A stretch of 64,000 nt of DNA from Streptomyces varsoviensis (GTDB taxonomy: Bacteria > Actinomycetota > Actinomycetes > Streptomycetales > Streptomycetaceae), in assembly GCF_000718635.1 (NCBI RefSeq), contig NZ_JOBF01000031.1, positions 4,514-68,513 of the forward strand, written 5' to 3'. Shown here one piece after another: positions 53,169 through 62,213 of this stretch. Under the pieces are notes generated by a model. It ran no database searches and had not been told where the DNA came from. It saw only the letters and a program-made list of their open reading frames with translations. The translations under genes were made by a program, and so were the position numbers. The first letter of the stretch is position 1. Each line of letters starts with the position of its first letter.

Positions 53169-54680
53169 ATGAGCGACGCCACCACCGTCGCCGGTGTGAC
53201 CGACGTCGATGTCGCGATCCTCGGATGCGGCACCACCGGCCTGGTCCTGGCCCGGCTGCTGGCGATGGAAGGGCTGCGGGTCGCCGTGATCGACGCCCAG
53301 CGCATTCCACGGCCTTTCCCGCGGGCGACGCATCTGGACGACGAAACCATGCGCACCTTCCAGACCCTCGGTCTCGGCCATCTCGAAGAGCGGTTCTCGC
53401 TCGCCGGCATGTACCGGTTCTACGACCCGCAGTGGCGGTCGGTGATGGAGTTCGCCTTCAACAAAGGCGTCACCGATCAGGGATGGCAGTCGGACTACAT
53501 GTTCCATCAGCCGGATTTCGAGGCGGTGCTGCGCGGCCACGCCCACGCCCACCCCGGGACCAGCCACTTCTTCGGCTGGAACGCGATCGAGCTGACAACT
53601 CCGGGCGAAGGGTCACACCTCCGCGTCGAGGAACGGAGCACCGGCCGACAGCACATGGTCACGGCCGCTTTCCTGATCGGCGCCGACGGGGCCAATTCCT
53701 TTGTGCGCGGCGCGATGGACTGCGCACAGACCGACTATGAGGCGACGCACCGCTCGCTGATCGTCGACATCGTGCCGTTCGTGCGGAAGGAGAACCTTTC
53801 CCACCGTGACTCCTTCATCCAGGCCGGAATCCGGAACCCGTTGACATTCGTCGCCATGGCGGAGCCGCTGCTGCGTTTCGAGCAATTGCTCCGCCCCGAC
53901 GACGACACCGCGGAATTCGAAAGCCTCCAGCACGTCTACGACCTTCTGTCGCCGTTCCTGAACCCGGACGAATACCGCGTTCTGCGGGCCGATGTCTATG
54001 AGTGGGAGGCCGCGGTCGCCGAGCGGTGGAGCATGGGACCGCTGTTCCTGGCGGGCGACGCGGCGCACGAGATGCCGCCGCATCTGGGCCAGGGCATGGT
54101 GTCCGGAATCCGCGACGCGCTGAACATCGCCTGGAAACTGGGCCGCGTCATCCGGAAGGAGTCCCCGAGGGAACTCCTGGACACCTACGACACCGAACGC
54201 AAGCCGCACATGACCGAATACGTGAAACTCGCGGCGCAGCTCGCCAACGAGGTCGAGGACATGGCGCCGAAGGGCGCCGAGGCAGGGGAGGAGGTCCCCG
54301 TCACCGAACGCGAGGCGCTGCGCCCGAGGCTCGGGCCGGGCATCCGGACCGACGACGCATACGCCGGAACGCTGAGCGCGCAGCCGGCCCTGGCCGACGG
54401 CCGGCGCCTGGACGACGTGGCGGGCTACCGGTTCGCGGTCCTCGGCACGGCCGACTGCCTCGCCGGGCTCCCCGCACGCGCGCGGGAGTCGCTGGAGTCG
54501 TTGAACGCGGCCACCATAACGGCGGACTCCGAGGAAGCGAGGCGCTGGCTGGAGACCCTCGACGCCGCCGCGGTCCTCATCCGGCCGGACCGCTACCTCT
54601 ACGGGACCGCGACGAGCGCCCAGCAGTTGGACGCGCTGGTGGCCCGCCTGAAAACCGCCCTCACCGAGGGCGCGCGGTGA
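53169..54680 (+). CDS. FAD-dependent aromatic hydroxylase (MhpA/PheA-type)
   Basis: 503 aa. VDVAILGCGTTGLVLARLLA is the FAD-binding GxGxxG fold, FLIGADGANSFVRGAM is the DG motif, and GPLFLAGDAAHEMPPHLGQG (then MVSGIRDALNIAWKL) is the GD motif of class A flavoprotein monooxygenases such as 3-(3-hydroxyphenyl)propionate hydroxylase. It would convert a phenol to a catechol using NAD(P)H and oxygen. GAGGTG precedes the ATG at 53169, ten bases after the lactonase stop. A short GTG-start frame overlapping its stop (54677 onward) has no support as a gene. Confidence 0.9.
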   Translation: MSDATTVAGVTDVDVAILGCGTTGLVLARLLAMEGLRVAVIDAQRIPRPFPRATHLDDETMRTFQTLGLGHLEERFSLAGMYRFYDPQWRSVMEFAFNKGVTDQGWQSDYMFHQPDFEAVLRGHAHAHPGTSHFFGWNAIELTTPGEGSHLRVEERSTGRQHMVTAAFLIGADGANSFVRGAMDCAQTDYEATHRSLIVDIVPFVRKENLSHRDSFIQAGIRNPLTFVAMAEPLLRFEQLLRPDDDTAEFESLQHVYDLLSPFLNPDEYRVLRADVYEWEAAVAERWSMGPLFLAGDAAHEMPPHLGQGMVSGIRDALNIAWKLGRVIRKESPRELLDTYDTERKPHMTEYVKLAAQLANEVEDMAPKGAEAGEEVPVTEREALRPRLGPGIRTDDAYAGTLSAQPALADGRRLDDVAGYRFAVLGTADCLAGLPARARESLESLNAATITADSEEARRWLETLDAAAVLIRPDRYLYGTATSAQQLDALVARLKTALTEGAR

Positions 54681-54848
54681 CCTGGGCCGGCGACCCGGAC
54701 GAGGCGGCCCCGCTCCCCGAGATCCCGCGCATCCGTGCGGAACCGAGTCCGGACGGCCGGTCCCCCGCGAGCGAACCCGCCGCGTTCACCCCTCGCGTCC
54801 GGTGCTTCCGGACCCGGCCGCGAACTTCACGGCCTCGGCGCTACTGCG

Positions 54849-56654
54849 CTAGTCCGGCGACCGGGTCCACCCCTTCGCCTCCACGCGCGCCGCGTCTCGC
54901 GGCCGCCTCTCGTCGAATGACGTGTCGGCGCCGTCCGTGACGCGCAGGCCGCCGACGTACACCCCGCGCCCCACGTACCGCGCGTCGGTGGTGTAGCGCC
55001 AGCGCAGCCGCACCGCCCGCCCGCCGCGCCACGCCGAGAGGTCCGCGTCCACGCGTTGCCATACGCGCCCGTTGTAGCCGGTCGCCACCGCGTCGGGGTG
55101 GTCCGTCGGGCGGCCGTGCGCGGGCCGGGTGGTGAACGGCACCGGCTGCCAGGTGGCGCCGGAGTCCGTGGACGCCTCCAGGCGCATGGCGTCGGAGGGT
55201 TCGATGTCCCACCACAGGTCGCAGCTCAGCCGCGCCCGCCGCGAGGCGACCGGCAGCTCGGGAAGGGCGAGCGTCGCGTCGGCGGCGCTCGCCATGCCGG
55301 AGAACCAGGCGGTACGGCCGCGCGCCGGCCGCACCGGCACGGCGCGCGCCAACGCGTCCCCCGTCGCGACCCGCGGCGCGCTGCCGGACCGCCAGGTGCG
55401 GCAGGGGTGGACGGAGTTGGAGAGGAGGACGAGGAACGAGTCGGTGGTGGGGTCCAGGACGATGGATGTACCGGTGAAGCCCGTGTGGCCGGCGGTCCTG
55501 GGCGTGGCCATGGCGCCCATGTACCAGTGCTGGTACAGCTCGAAGCCGAGCCCGTGGTCGTGGCCGGGGAACGCCGTGTTGAAGTTCGTGAACATCAGCC
55601 GCACCGACTCGGGGCGCAGCACGCGGACCCGCCCGTACGCGCCGCCGTTGAGCAGCGTCCGGCACAGTACGGCCAGGTCCCAGGCGCAGGAGAAGACCCC
55701 GGCGTGCCCGGCGACCCCGCCGAAGGCGTACGCGTTCTCGTCGTGCACCTCGCCCCACACCATGCCCCGGTCCAGCCGTGCCCAGGGCTTGCGCTGGTCC
55801 TCGGTGGCGGCGGTGCGCGGCCGCCAGCTCGCGGGCGGGTTGTAGCGGGTGGAGTCCATGCCGAGGGGGCCGGTGATGTGGGCGCGTACCAGCTCGTCCA
55901 GAGGCCGGCCGGTGATCCGCTCCAGGACGAGCTGGAGGGAGATCAGGTTGAGGTCGGAGTAGAGGTAGGCCGTGCCGGGGGCGTGCTGGGGGGCCTCGTC
56001 CCACAGCAGCTTGAGCCGCTTCTCGCGGGTCGGCTGGTCGTAGAACGGCAGGTCGGGCTGGAAGCCGGAGGTGTGGGTGAGGAGCTGGCGGACGGTGATG
56101 GCCCGCTTGCCCGCCGCCGCGAACTCCGGGAGGTAGGAGGCGACCGCGGCCTCCAGGGCCAGTTCGCCGCGCTCGATGTACTGGACGGCCAGGAGCGAGG
56201 TGAAGAGTTTGGAGAGGGAGGCGAGGTCGAAGACGGTGTCCGTGGCCATTGGGCGCTGCCGCTCCGGGGGGAGTTCGACGCCGGTGTCGTTCTTCTCGTC
56301 GTAACGGGCGTAGCGCACGGCCTTGCCGAGGGCCTCCTCCACCGCGACCGTGCCGCCGCGCCCGGCGAGGAGTACGGCTCCGGGGTAGTACGGGTGCGTG
56401 GGGGAGGGGTGCAGGTATTTCTCGGCCGCGGCGGTGACCTGGCCGAGGTGGTGTTCGAGGAGCCCCGCCCGGCGGGCCGAGCCGCGCCGCAGCGTCGTGC
56501 GGCGGCCCGCGGTCTGTCCTTGCGTCGTGGCGGCCGAGGCGGCGCCGGGCTGTGCGGCGATCACCAGCGCACCGCCGAGCGCGAGCGCCCCCGCGCCGAA
56601 TCGCCGTCTGCTGATCGCGCCACCTGTGCGGTCCTCCTCCATGCCCTCTGACAT
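54849..56654 (-). CDS. Tat-exported serine hydrolase (beta-lactamase/YbbE-like) with C-terminal domain
   Basis: About 601 aa from the ATG at 56654, preceded by AGGAGG. AISRRRFGAGALALGGALVI is a twin-arginine signal. The serine-hydrolase core has S-L-S-K (FDLASLSKLFTSLLAVQYIE), Y-x-D-L-N (YLYSDLNLISLQL) and H-T-G (TAGHTGFTGTSIVLD). The last about 150 residues (LWWDIEPSDAMRLEASTDSG, GATWQPV) form a beta-sandwich-like domain, perhaps for binding. Layout and regulation resemble exported penicillin-binding-like hydrolases of muropeptide recycling (Bacillus YbbE/AmlB); this is inference. The TGAAAG palindrome upstream fits RpiR/MurR-type control. Confidence 0.85.
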   Translation of the reverse strand: MSEGMEEDRTGGAISRRRFGAGALALGGALVIAAQPGAASAATTQGQTAGRRTTLRRGSARRAGLLEHHLGQVTAAAEKYLHPSPTHPYYPGAVLLAGRGGTVAVEEALGKAVRYARYDEKNDTGVELPPERQRPMATDTVFDLASLSKLFTSLLAVQYIERGELALEAAVASYLPEFAAAGKRAITVRQLLTHTSGFQPDLPFYDQPTREKRLKLLWDEAPQHAPGTAYLYSDLNLISLQLVLERITGRPLDELVRAHITGPLGMDSTRYNPPASWRPRTAATEDQRKPWARLDRGMVWGEVHDENAYAFGGVAGHAGVFSCAWDLAVLCRTLLNGGAYGRVRVLRPESVRLMFTNFNTAFPGHDHGLGFELYQHWYMGAMATPRTAGHTGFTGTSIVLDPTTDSFLVLLSNSVHPCRTWRSGSAPRVATGDALARAVPVRPARGRTAWFSGMASAADATLALPELPVASRRARLSCDLWWDIEPSDAMRLEASTDSGATWQPVPFTTRPAHGRPTDHPDAVATGYNGRVWQRVDADLSAWRGGRAVRLRWRYTTDARYVGRGVYVGGLRVTDGADTSFDERRPRDAARVEAKGWTRSPD

Positions 56655-56686
56655 CGCGCGCCTCCTGAAAGCCTCGTGCGGTCTCC

Positions 56687-56701
56687 TGAAAGTTTCTTTC
56701 A
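56687..56701 (-). promoter_or_regulatory. TGAAAG-TTT-CTTTCA palindrome upstream of the serine hydrolase
   Basis: A perfect 15-bp dyad lies 33 bp upstream of the start codon, with extra half-sites CTGAAAG (about 56664-56670) and GCTTTCA (about 56723-56729). RpiR/MurR-family sugar-phosphate regulators recognise TGAAA...TTTCA-type dyads. This position would block transcription. The regulator is not encoded in the window. Confidence 0.6.
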
Positions 56702-56823
56702 TGATCGAGTCGATCCCGTGAAGCTTTCAACCAGGGCGGGGGCTCTGTCAATGACGGGAAGAACCTGACGCAGCATCAGAAAATCTCTTCCCTCGCACGC
56801 CGCCCTGCGGCATCCTGCCCCGC

Positions 56824-57927
56824 ATGGAGACGGAGCTGAGCAAAAGGCTGGGCATCGAACACGCCATCTTCGGCTTCACGCCGTTCCCGGCGGTGGCCGC
56901 CGCGATCACCCGAGCGGGCGGGCTCGGCGTCCTCGGCGCGGTGCGCTACGGCGCCGCCGACGACCTCGCGCGCGACCTCGACTGGATGCAGAAGCACACC
57001 GGCGGCAGACCGTACGGGCTCGACGTCGTGATGCCCGCGAAGAAGGTCGAGGGGGTGAGCGAGGCCGACATCGAGGCGATGATCCCGCCCGCCCACCGCC
57101 AGTTCGTCGCCGACACCCTCGCCAAACACGGCGTGCCGGAACTCGCCGAGGGCGAGGCGTCCGGCTGGCGCATCACCGGCTGGATGGAACAGGTCGCCCG
57201 CGGCCAGCTCGACGTCGCCTTCGACTACCCCATCGCCCTGCTCGCCAACGCCCTCGGCTCACCGCCCGCCGACGTCATCGAGCGCGCCCACGCCCACGAC
57301 ATCCTCGTCGCCGCGCTCGCGGGCAGCGCCCACCACGCGCGGCGCCACCGGGACGCCGGCATCGACATCGTCGTCGCCCAGGGCTACGAAGCCGGCGGCC
57401 ACACCGGCGAGATCGCCTCCATGGTGCTGACCCCCGAGGTCGTCGAGGCCGTCGCCCCGCTGCCCGTACTCGCCGCGGGCGGCATCGGCAGCGGCGAGCA
57501 GATCGCCGCCGGATTCGCCCTCGGCGCCCAGGGCGTATGGCTCGGCTCGCTCTGGCTCACCACCGAGGAAGCCGACCTGCACTCCCGCGCCCTGACCCGC
57601 AAACTCCTCGCGGCCGGCTCGGGCGACACCGTCCGCTCCCGCTCCCTGACCGGCAAACCCGCCCGCCAGTTGCGCACCGAGTGGACCGACGCCTGGGACG
57701 ACCCGCACAGCCCCGGCACCCTCCCCATGCCGCTCCAGGGGCTGCTCGTCGCCGAGGCCGTCTCCCGCATCCAGAAGTACGAGGTGGACGCCCTGCTCGG
57801 CACGCCCGTCGGCCAGATCGTCGGCCGGATGAACTCCGAACGCCCCGTCCAGGCCGTCTTCGACGACCTCACCGCGGGCTTCGAGCGGGCCATCGACCGC
57901 ATCAACCGCATCGCCGGACGCGCCTGA
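56824..57927 (+). CDS. FMN-dependent nitronate monooxygenase-family oxidoreductase
   Basis: 367 aa. IFGFTPFPAVAAAITRAGGL, GVLGAVRYGAADDLARDLDW, VVAQGYEAGGHTGEIASMVL (FMN phosphate and His) and VLAAGGIGSGEQIAAGFALG with AQGVWLGSLWL are the blocks of the nitronate monooxygenase/FabK-like TIM-barrel flavoproteins. Many actinobacterial members sit with acyl-CoA synthetases in steroid or fatty-acid loci, where the true substrate is unknown. It is followed after 21 bp by an acyl-CoA synthetase gene and probably co-transcribed with it. Confidence 0.88.
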   Translation: METELSKRLGIEHAIFGFTPFPAVAAAITRAGGLGVLGAVRYGAADDLARDLDWMQKHTGGRPYGLDVVMPAKKVEGVSEADIEAMIPPAHRQFVADTLAKHGVPELAEGEASGWRITGWMEQVARGQLDVAFDYPIALLANALGSPPADVIERAHAHDILVAALAGSAHHARRHRDAGIDIVVAQGYEAGGHTGEIASMVLTPEVVEAVAPLPVLAAGGIGSGEQIAAGFALGAQGVWLGSLWLTTEEADLHSRALTRKLLAAGSGDTVRSRSLTGKPARQLRTEWTDAWDDPHSPGTLPMPLQGLLVAEAVSRIQKYEVDALLGTPVGQIVGRMNSERPVQAVFDDLTAGFERAIDRINRIAGRA

Positions 57928-57948
57928 GCGCGGAGAGGAGCGCCTTCC

Positions 57949-59499
57949 ATGACGCAACCCCCGAACGGCTTCTGGGCACAGGCGGCCGCGGACCCCGGCC
58001 GTACGGTCCTCATCGCACCGGACGGCGAGGAGTGGAGCGCGGGCCGGCTGCACGCCGACTGCAACCGGCTCGTGCACGGGCTGCGCGCGGCCGGACTGGA
58101 GCGCGGCGACGCGTTCGCGGCCGTGCTCCCCAACGGCGTCGAGTTCTTCACGGCCTACCTCGCCGCGTCCCAGGCCGGCTTCTACCTCGTGCCCGTCAAC
58201 CACCACCTCGTCGGCCCCGAGATCGCCTGGATCGTCGCGGACTCCGGCGCCAAGGTCCTCATCGCCCACGAGCGGTTCGGTGACGCGGCGACGGCGGCGG
58301 CCGACGAGGCGGGACTGCCCGCCGCCCACCGCTACGCGGTCGGAGAGATCCCCGGCTTCCGCCCGTACGGCGACCTCCTGGAGGGGCGGTCCGACACTCC
58401 GCCCGAGGACCGCACGCTCGGCTGGGTCATGAACTACACCTCCGGTACCACAGGCCGCCCGCGTGGCATACGTCGCCCGCTGCCCGGCAAACCACCCGAA
58501 GAGACGTACCTCGGCGGCTTCCTCGCCATCTTCGGCATCAAGCCCTTCGACGACAACGCCCACCTCGTCTGCTCGCCGCTCTACCACACCGCGGTCCTCC
58601 AATTCGCGGGCGCGTCCCTGCACATCGGGCACCGGCTCGTGCTGATGGACAAGTGGACGCCCGAGGGCATGCTCGCGGCCATCGACCGCCACGCGTGCAC
58701 GCACACGCACATGGTGCCGACCCAGTTCCACCGGCTGCTCGCGCTCCCGGAGGCCGTACGCGCCGCCTACGACGTCTCCTCCATGCGCCACGCCATCCAC
58801 GGCGCTGCCCCCTGCCCCGACCACGTCAAGCGCGCGATGATCGACTGGTGGGGCACGTGCGTGGAGGAGTACTACGCGGCCAGCGAGGGCGGCGGGGCCT
58901 TCGCGACCGCCGAGGACTGGCTGAAGAAGCCCGGCACCGTCGGCAAGCCCTGGCCCATCAGCGAACTCGCCGTCTTCGACGACGACGGCCGACGGCTGCC
59001 CGCGGGCGAACTCGGCACCGTCTACATGAAGATGAAGACCGGCGGCTTCTCCTACCACAAGGACGAGAACAAGACGCGGAAGAACCGCATCGGCGACTTC
59101 TTCACCGTCGGCGACCTCGGCTACCTCGACGAGGACGGCTACCTCTTCCTCCGCGACCGCAAGATCGACATGATCATCTCCGGCGGCGTCAACATCTACC
59201 CCGCCGAGATCGAGTCCGCGCTGCTCGCCCACCCCGCCGTCGCCGACGCCGCGGCCTTCGGCATCCCGAACGACGACTGGGGCGAGGAGGTCAAGGCCGT
59301 GGTCGAACCCGCCGAGGGCCACCCGGCGGGCCCCGAACTGGCCCAGGACATCCTCGCCCACTGCGAACGGACGCTCGCGGGCTACAAGCGCCCCAAGACC
59401 GTCGACTTCATCGAGACCATGCCGCGCGATCCCAACGGCAAGCTCTACAAGCGGCGGCTCCGCGACCCGCACTGGGCGGGCCGGGAGCGCGCCGTGTAG
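57949..59499 (+). CDS. Acyl-CoA synthetase (AMP-dependent, FadD type)
   Basis: 516 aa. WVMNYTSGTTGRPRGIRRPL is the ATP-binding loop; CVEEYYAASEGGGAF, FFTVGDLGYLDEDGYLFLRD and DMIISGGVNIYPAEIESALL are the adenylate-forming blocks; NGKLYKRRLRD near the C-terminus holds the catalytic Lys. It activates a carboxylic acid as acyl-CoA. GGAG precedes the ATG at 57949. It forms an operon with the nitronate-monooxygenase-like gene. The substrate is not predictable; the lack of a membrane segment suggests a soluble enzyme. Confidence 0.92.
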   Translation: MTQPPNGFWAQAAADPGRTVLIAPDGEEWSAGRLHADCNRLVHGLRAAGLERGDAFAAVLPNGVEFFTAYLAASQAGFYLVPVNHHLVGPEIAWIVADSGAKVLIAHERFGDAATAAADEAGLPAAHRYAVGEIPGFRPYGDLLEGRSDTPPEDRTLGWVMNYTSGTTGRPRGIRRPLPGKPPEETYLGGFLAIFGIKPFDDNAHLVCSPLYHTAVLQFAGASLHIGHRLVLMDKWTPEGMLAAIDRHACTHTHMVPTQFHRLLALPEAVRAAYDVSSMRHAIHGAAPCPDHVKRAMIDWWGTCVEEYYAASEGGGAFATAEDWLKKPGTVGKPWPISELAVFDDDGRRLPAGELGTVYMKMKTGGFSYHKDENKTRKNRIGDFFTVGDLGYLDEDGYLFLRDRKIDMIISGGVNIYPAEIESALLAHPAVADAAAFGIPNDDWGEEVKAVVEPAEGHPAGPELAQDILAHCERTLAGYKRPKTVDFIETMPRDPNGKLYKRRLRDPHWAGRERAV

Positions 59500-59567
59500 T
59501 CCCCCCTTCCGGGCCGGGTGGTCGCCTCAGGGGCGGCCATCTCAGGGGCGGTCGCCTCAGGGCCGCC

Positions 59568-62015
59568 TCAGTGCTCGCTCACCCGCACCACCCGCAGCTT
59601 CGGCGACGCGAGGATGTCCTGCGCGCAGAACCGCTCCTTCACCATGCGGCCCGCCGAATACAGCTCCGTCTGGTCGCTGTAGTGCGGCGAGTTCGGATTG
59701 GAGGACTGCGAATACGTCAGCAGCGTACGGGCGTTCGGGCAGCCGCTGCCGTCGAAACCCACGGCCTGGATATAGCTGGAGCCGTGGACGACCTCGCTGT
59801 ACCCGCCCTTAGCGGAGTTCCAGTCGGCCTCCGTCTTGTTCCAGACGCCCAGCGACTCCGTGCCGCCCGACACCGGTATGCGCTTGCCGCCGCGCACCAC
59901 GAACTGGTGCTCGCCCAGCGGCGCGTCCAGCGCGATACGGGCCGCCCGCAGCTCGCCGACCGCGTCCGCCAGGGACCGCGCGAACCGCGGGTCGGCCGTG
60001 TTCAGGGTGTTCGGGGTGGCCACCGGATCGGCCGCGGAGAACGGCACCCGCCACAGCTCCCGTTCCGGCGTGGCGTCCGAGAGTCGCCGCCAGAAGCGGT
60101 CGAAGAGCAGCGCCCCCGCGCTGTCGGTGCGCACCGTACGGTCCCAGCCGGCCAGCACGTCGCAGGCGGCCGAGACGTCCACCCGCTTGCCGCCGCTGTC
60201 CACCGCCGTGCCGCCCGGCAGCGCGGCGCACGCCTTCGCCGCGTCGTCCGCCGCCAGATCCGCCGCCGGCACCCGGTTGGCGAACTGCTGCTTCACCAGA
60301 TCGGCCACCGTCAGCCGGCCCCGCTCCGCCATCGCGTCCACGTCCTCGATCGCCCCGCGCGTCCGCATCGAGCGCTGGGTGCCGATGTCGCCGAAGACCG
60401 GCGGATAGCCCGTCAGCGGCTGGTCCGCGTTGGCCAGCCACGCGCTGTCGTTGGAGTTCTCCGCGTACGGCGCGTCCTTGAGCGTCGGCATCGCCGACGG
60501 CCCGAAGATCCCGTCCTGCACGGCGTCGGCGTCCCGGCCCAGCCCGCACGAGCCGCGCGACCCGTCCAGCACCGCGAGCCCGGTCTCCGGGTAGATCTGC
60601 CGGCCCAGCGCCGTGGAGCACCGCGCCACCAACTCGTCGGTCAGCCGCGGCAGCACCTGCGACTGGGTGAAGAGACTGTGCCCGCCGGAGTCCGCGGCGA
60701 TCGTGTTGACCCAGGGCAGCCCCTGCGTCCGGTTCAGCGCGTCCCGCACGCCGTCGACGCTGCGGGCCTTGCTGAGACTGAGCCCCGCGTCGCTGAACCG
60801 CAGATTGGCGGCGTTCGCGTCGTCCAGCGCGTAGGCCGAGCCGGCGGTCCACGGCAGGTCGATGCCCCCGTACGACGTGGTGACGGGCCCGTAGCGGGTC
60901 CACCACTGGGTGCGGGTGACCTCGGTGGTACGGCCGTCCGCGCCGCGCGCCGGCACCGTGACCGTGCGCTTGGTCATCTTCACGGGCCGGCCGTCCACCA
61001 GATAGGAGGTGGGATCGTTCGGTACGAGCGTGAGCTCGCGCATCGTCAACGGCACGCCCATGGCGACCGTATGGCTCCACGCGATACGGGAGTTGTGGCC
61101 GATGGAGATCGACGTGACGCCCAGCAGCGAGCCGCCCGCGGCGTCCAGCTCGCCCGGGATGGTGACCTGGGACTGCCAGAAGCGGCGGCCGCCGTGCCAG
61201 GGGTAGTGCGGGTTGCCGATCAGCAGCCCGCGCCCGTTCGCGGTGGTCTCCCCGCTGAACGCCACGGCGTTGGAGCCCATGTCCGCGCGGCTCCGGTCGA
61301 AGTGCCGGCGCGCCGCCGCGACCTGACCCGCCGTCCGCCGCTCCGCCGTCCGCCGCGGCGCCTGCCCCGGCTGCGCGCCCGCGACCGGCGGCCGGGCCCC
61401 GGTGATGCCGTCCACGGCCGCGCCCTGTCCCGACAACAGCGCGAGGGCGTAGCCGTGCCGGGCCACGTCGAGCGTCGTGATGGGCTTGACCCAGGCCGCG
61501 CCCCGGCAGGCGGGATCGGTCACCCGGTGCTGTCTCAGCCAGGCGTTGTAACCGGCCGCGTATCCGCGCATCAGCTCCTTGGCCTGCCGGCTGGGGCCGG
61601 CCGGCGCGGGCTGGGCCAGCAGCTTCTCGACCGTCCCCGCCGCGTTGATGCCGCGGAAGAAGAGATCACTGGTGAGGTTGGTGGCGGCGGACGACAGGGA
61701 ACCGTCGGTCGCGGCGTCCGGGCCGAAGTAGCGCGAACGCTCCCCGCGCCCGGTGACGAACCCGTCGGCCAGCACGCACACCTGGTCGGCGGCCTGCGCC
61801 CAGCCCTCGCCGAAGCCCAGGCTCGGATAGTCCCCGGCCACGATGTGCGGAATGCCGTACTCGGTGTAGCGGATGACGGCGGACAGCCCGTCGCCCGAGG
61901 GCCGGTCCGTACGGTCCGGCGCGGCGGCGGCCGCCCCCGGCGGCAGCGCGGTGGCGACGGCGAGCAGCGCGGCGCCGGTCAGCACCAGCGCACGCGATCG
62001 GATGCGTAAGTTCAA
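59568..62015 (-). CDS. Secreted penicillin/AHL acylase (Ntn hydrolase)
   Basis: 815 aa from a TTG at 62013-62015. The signal peptide (LNLRIRSRALVLTGAALLAV) ends near ATALPPGAAAAA-AP. YTEYGIPHIVAGDYPSLGFG and EGWAQAADQVCVLADGF form the alpha chain. RADMGSNAVAFSGE contains Ser248, the expected new N-terminus of the beta chain after self-cleavage and the catalytic nucleophile. NPHYPWHGGRRFWQSQVTI and SIGHNSRIAWSHTVAMGV follow. This matches Streptomyces AhlM and aculeacin acylase, which remove acyl chains from homoserine lactones, cyclic lipopeptides or penicillins. Convergent with and divergent from two acyl-CoA synthetase genes. Confidence 0.93.
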   Translation of the reverse strand: MNLRIRSRALVLTGAALLAVATALPPGAAAAAPDRTDRPSGDGLSAVIRYTEYGIPHIVAGDYPSLGFGEGWAQAADQVCVLADGFVTGRGERSRYFGPDAATDGSLSSAATNLTSDLFFRGINAAGTVEKLLAQPAPAGPSRQAKELMRGYAAGYNAWLRQHRVTDPACRGAAWVKPITTLDVARHGYALALLSGQGAAVDGITGARPPVAGAQPGQAPRRTAERRTAGQVAAARRHFDRSRADMGSNAVAFSGETTANGRGLLIGNPHYPWHGGRRFWQSQVTIPGELDAAGGSLLGVTSISIGHNSRIAWSHTVAMGVPLTMRELTLVPNDPTSYLVDGRPVKMTKRTVTVPARGADGRTTEVTRTQWWTRYGPVTTSYGGIDLPWTAGSAYALDDANAANLRFSDAGLSLSKARSVDGVRDALNRTQGLPWVNTIAADSGGHSLFTQSQVLPRLTDELVARCSTALGRQIYPETGLAVLDGSRGSCGLGRDADAVQDGIFGPSAMPTLKDAPYAENSNDSAWLANADQPLTGYPPVFGDIGTQRSMRTRGAIEDVDAMAERGRLTVADLVKQQFANRVPAADLAADDAAKACAALPGGTAVDSGGKRVDVSAACDVLAGWDRTVRTDSAGALLFDRFWRRLSDATPERELWRVPFSAADPVATPNTLNTADPRFARSLADAVGELRAARIALDAPLGEHQFVVRGGKRIPVSGGTESLGVWNKTEADWNSAKGGYSEVVHGSSYIQAVGFDGSGCPNARTLLTYSQSSNPNSPHYSDQTELYSAGRMVKERFCAQDILASPKLRVVRVSEH

Positions 62016-62213
62016 CTCTTCCCCCAACCCTTCCCCAACGGGGCATGGCGATACGGATGGTGACGGGCGGTGCGGAGCAACGGACGGTGCCGAGCAGGTG
62101 GATTGTCGCCGATGCGCGGCGCGCGGCGGCAGAGGGCCTGAGGCGGCCCCGACTCCGCTTCCGGACCGGCCCGCCCACTTGACCCGCGCCCCCGCCGCGC
62201 ACAAGATCCGACC

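Noticed and set aside
54677..54940. Possible 87-codon gene overlapping the FAD-hydroxylase stop
   Set aside because: No recognisable domain; it runs antisense into the serine-hydrolase gene and its composition looks non-coding.
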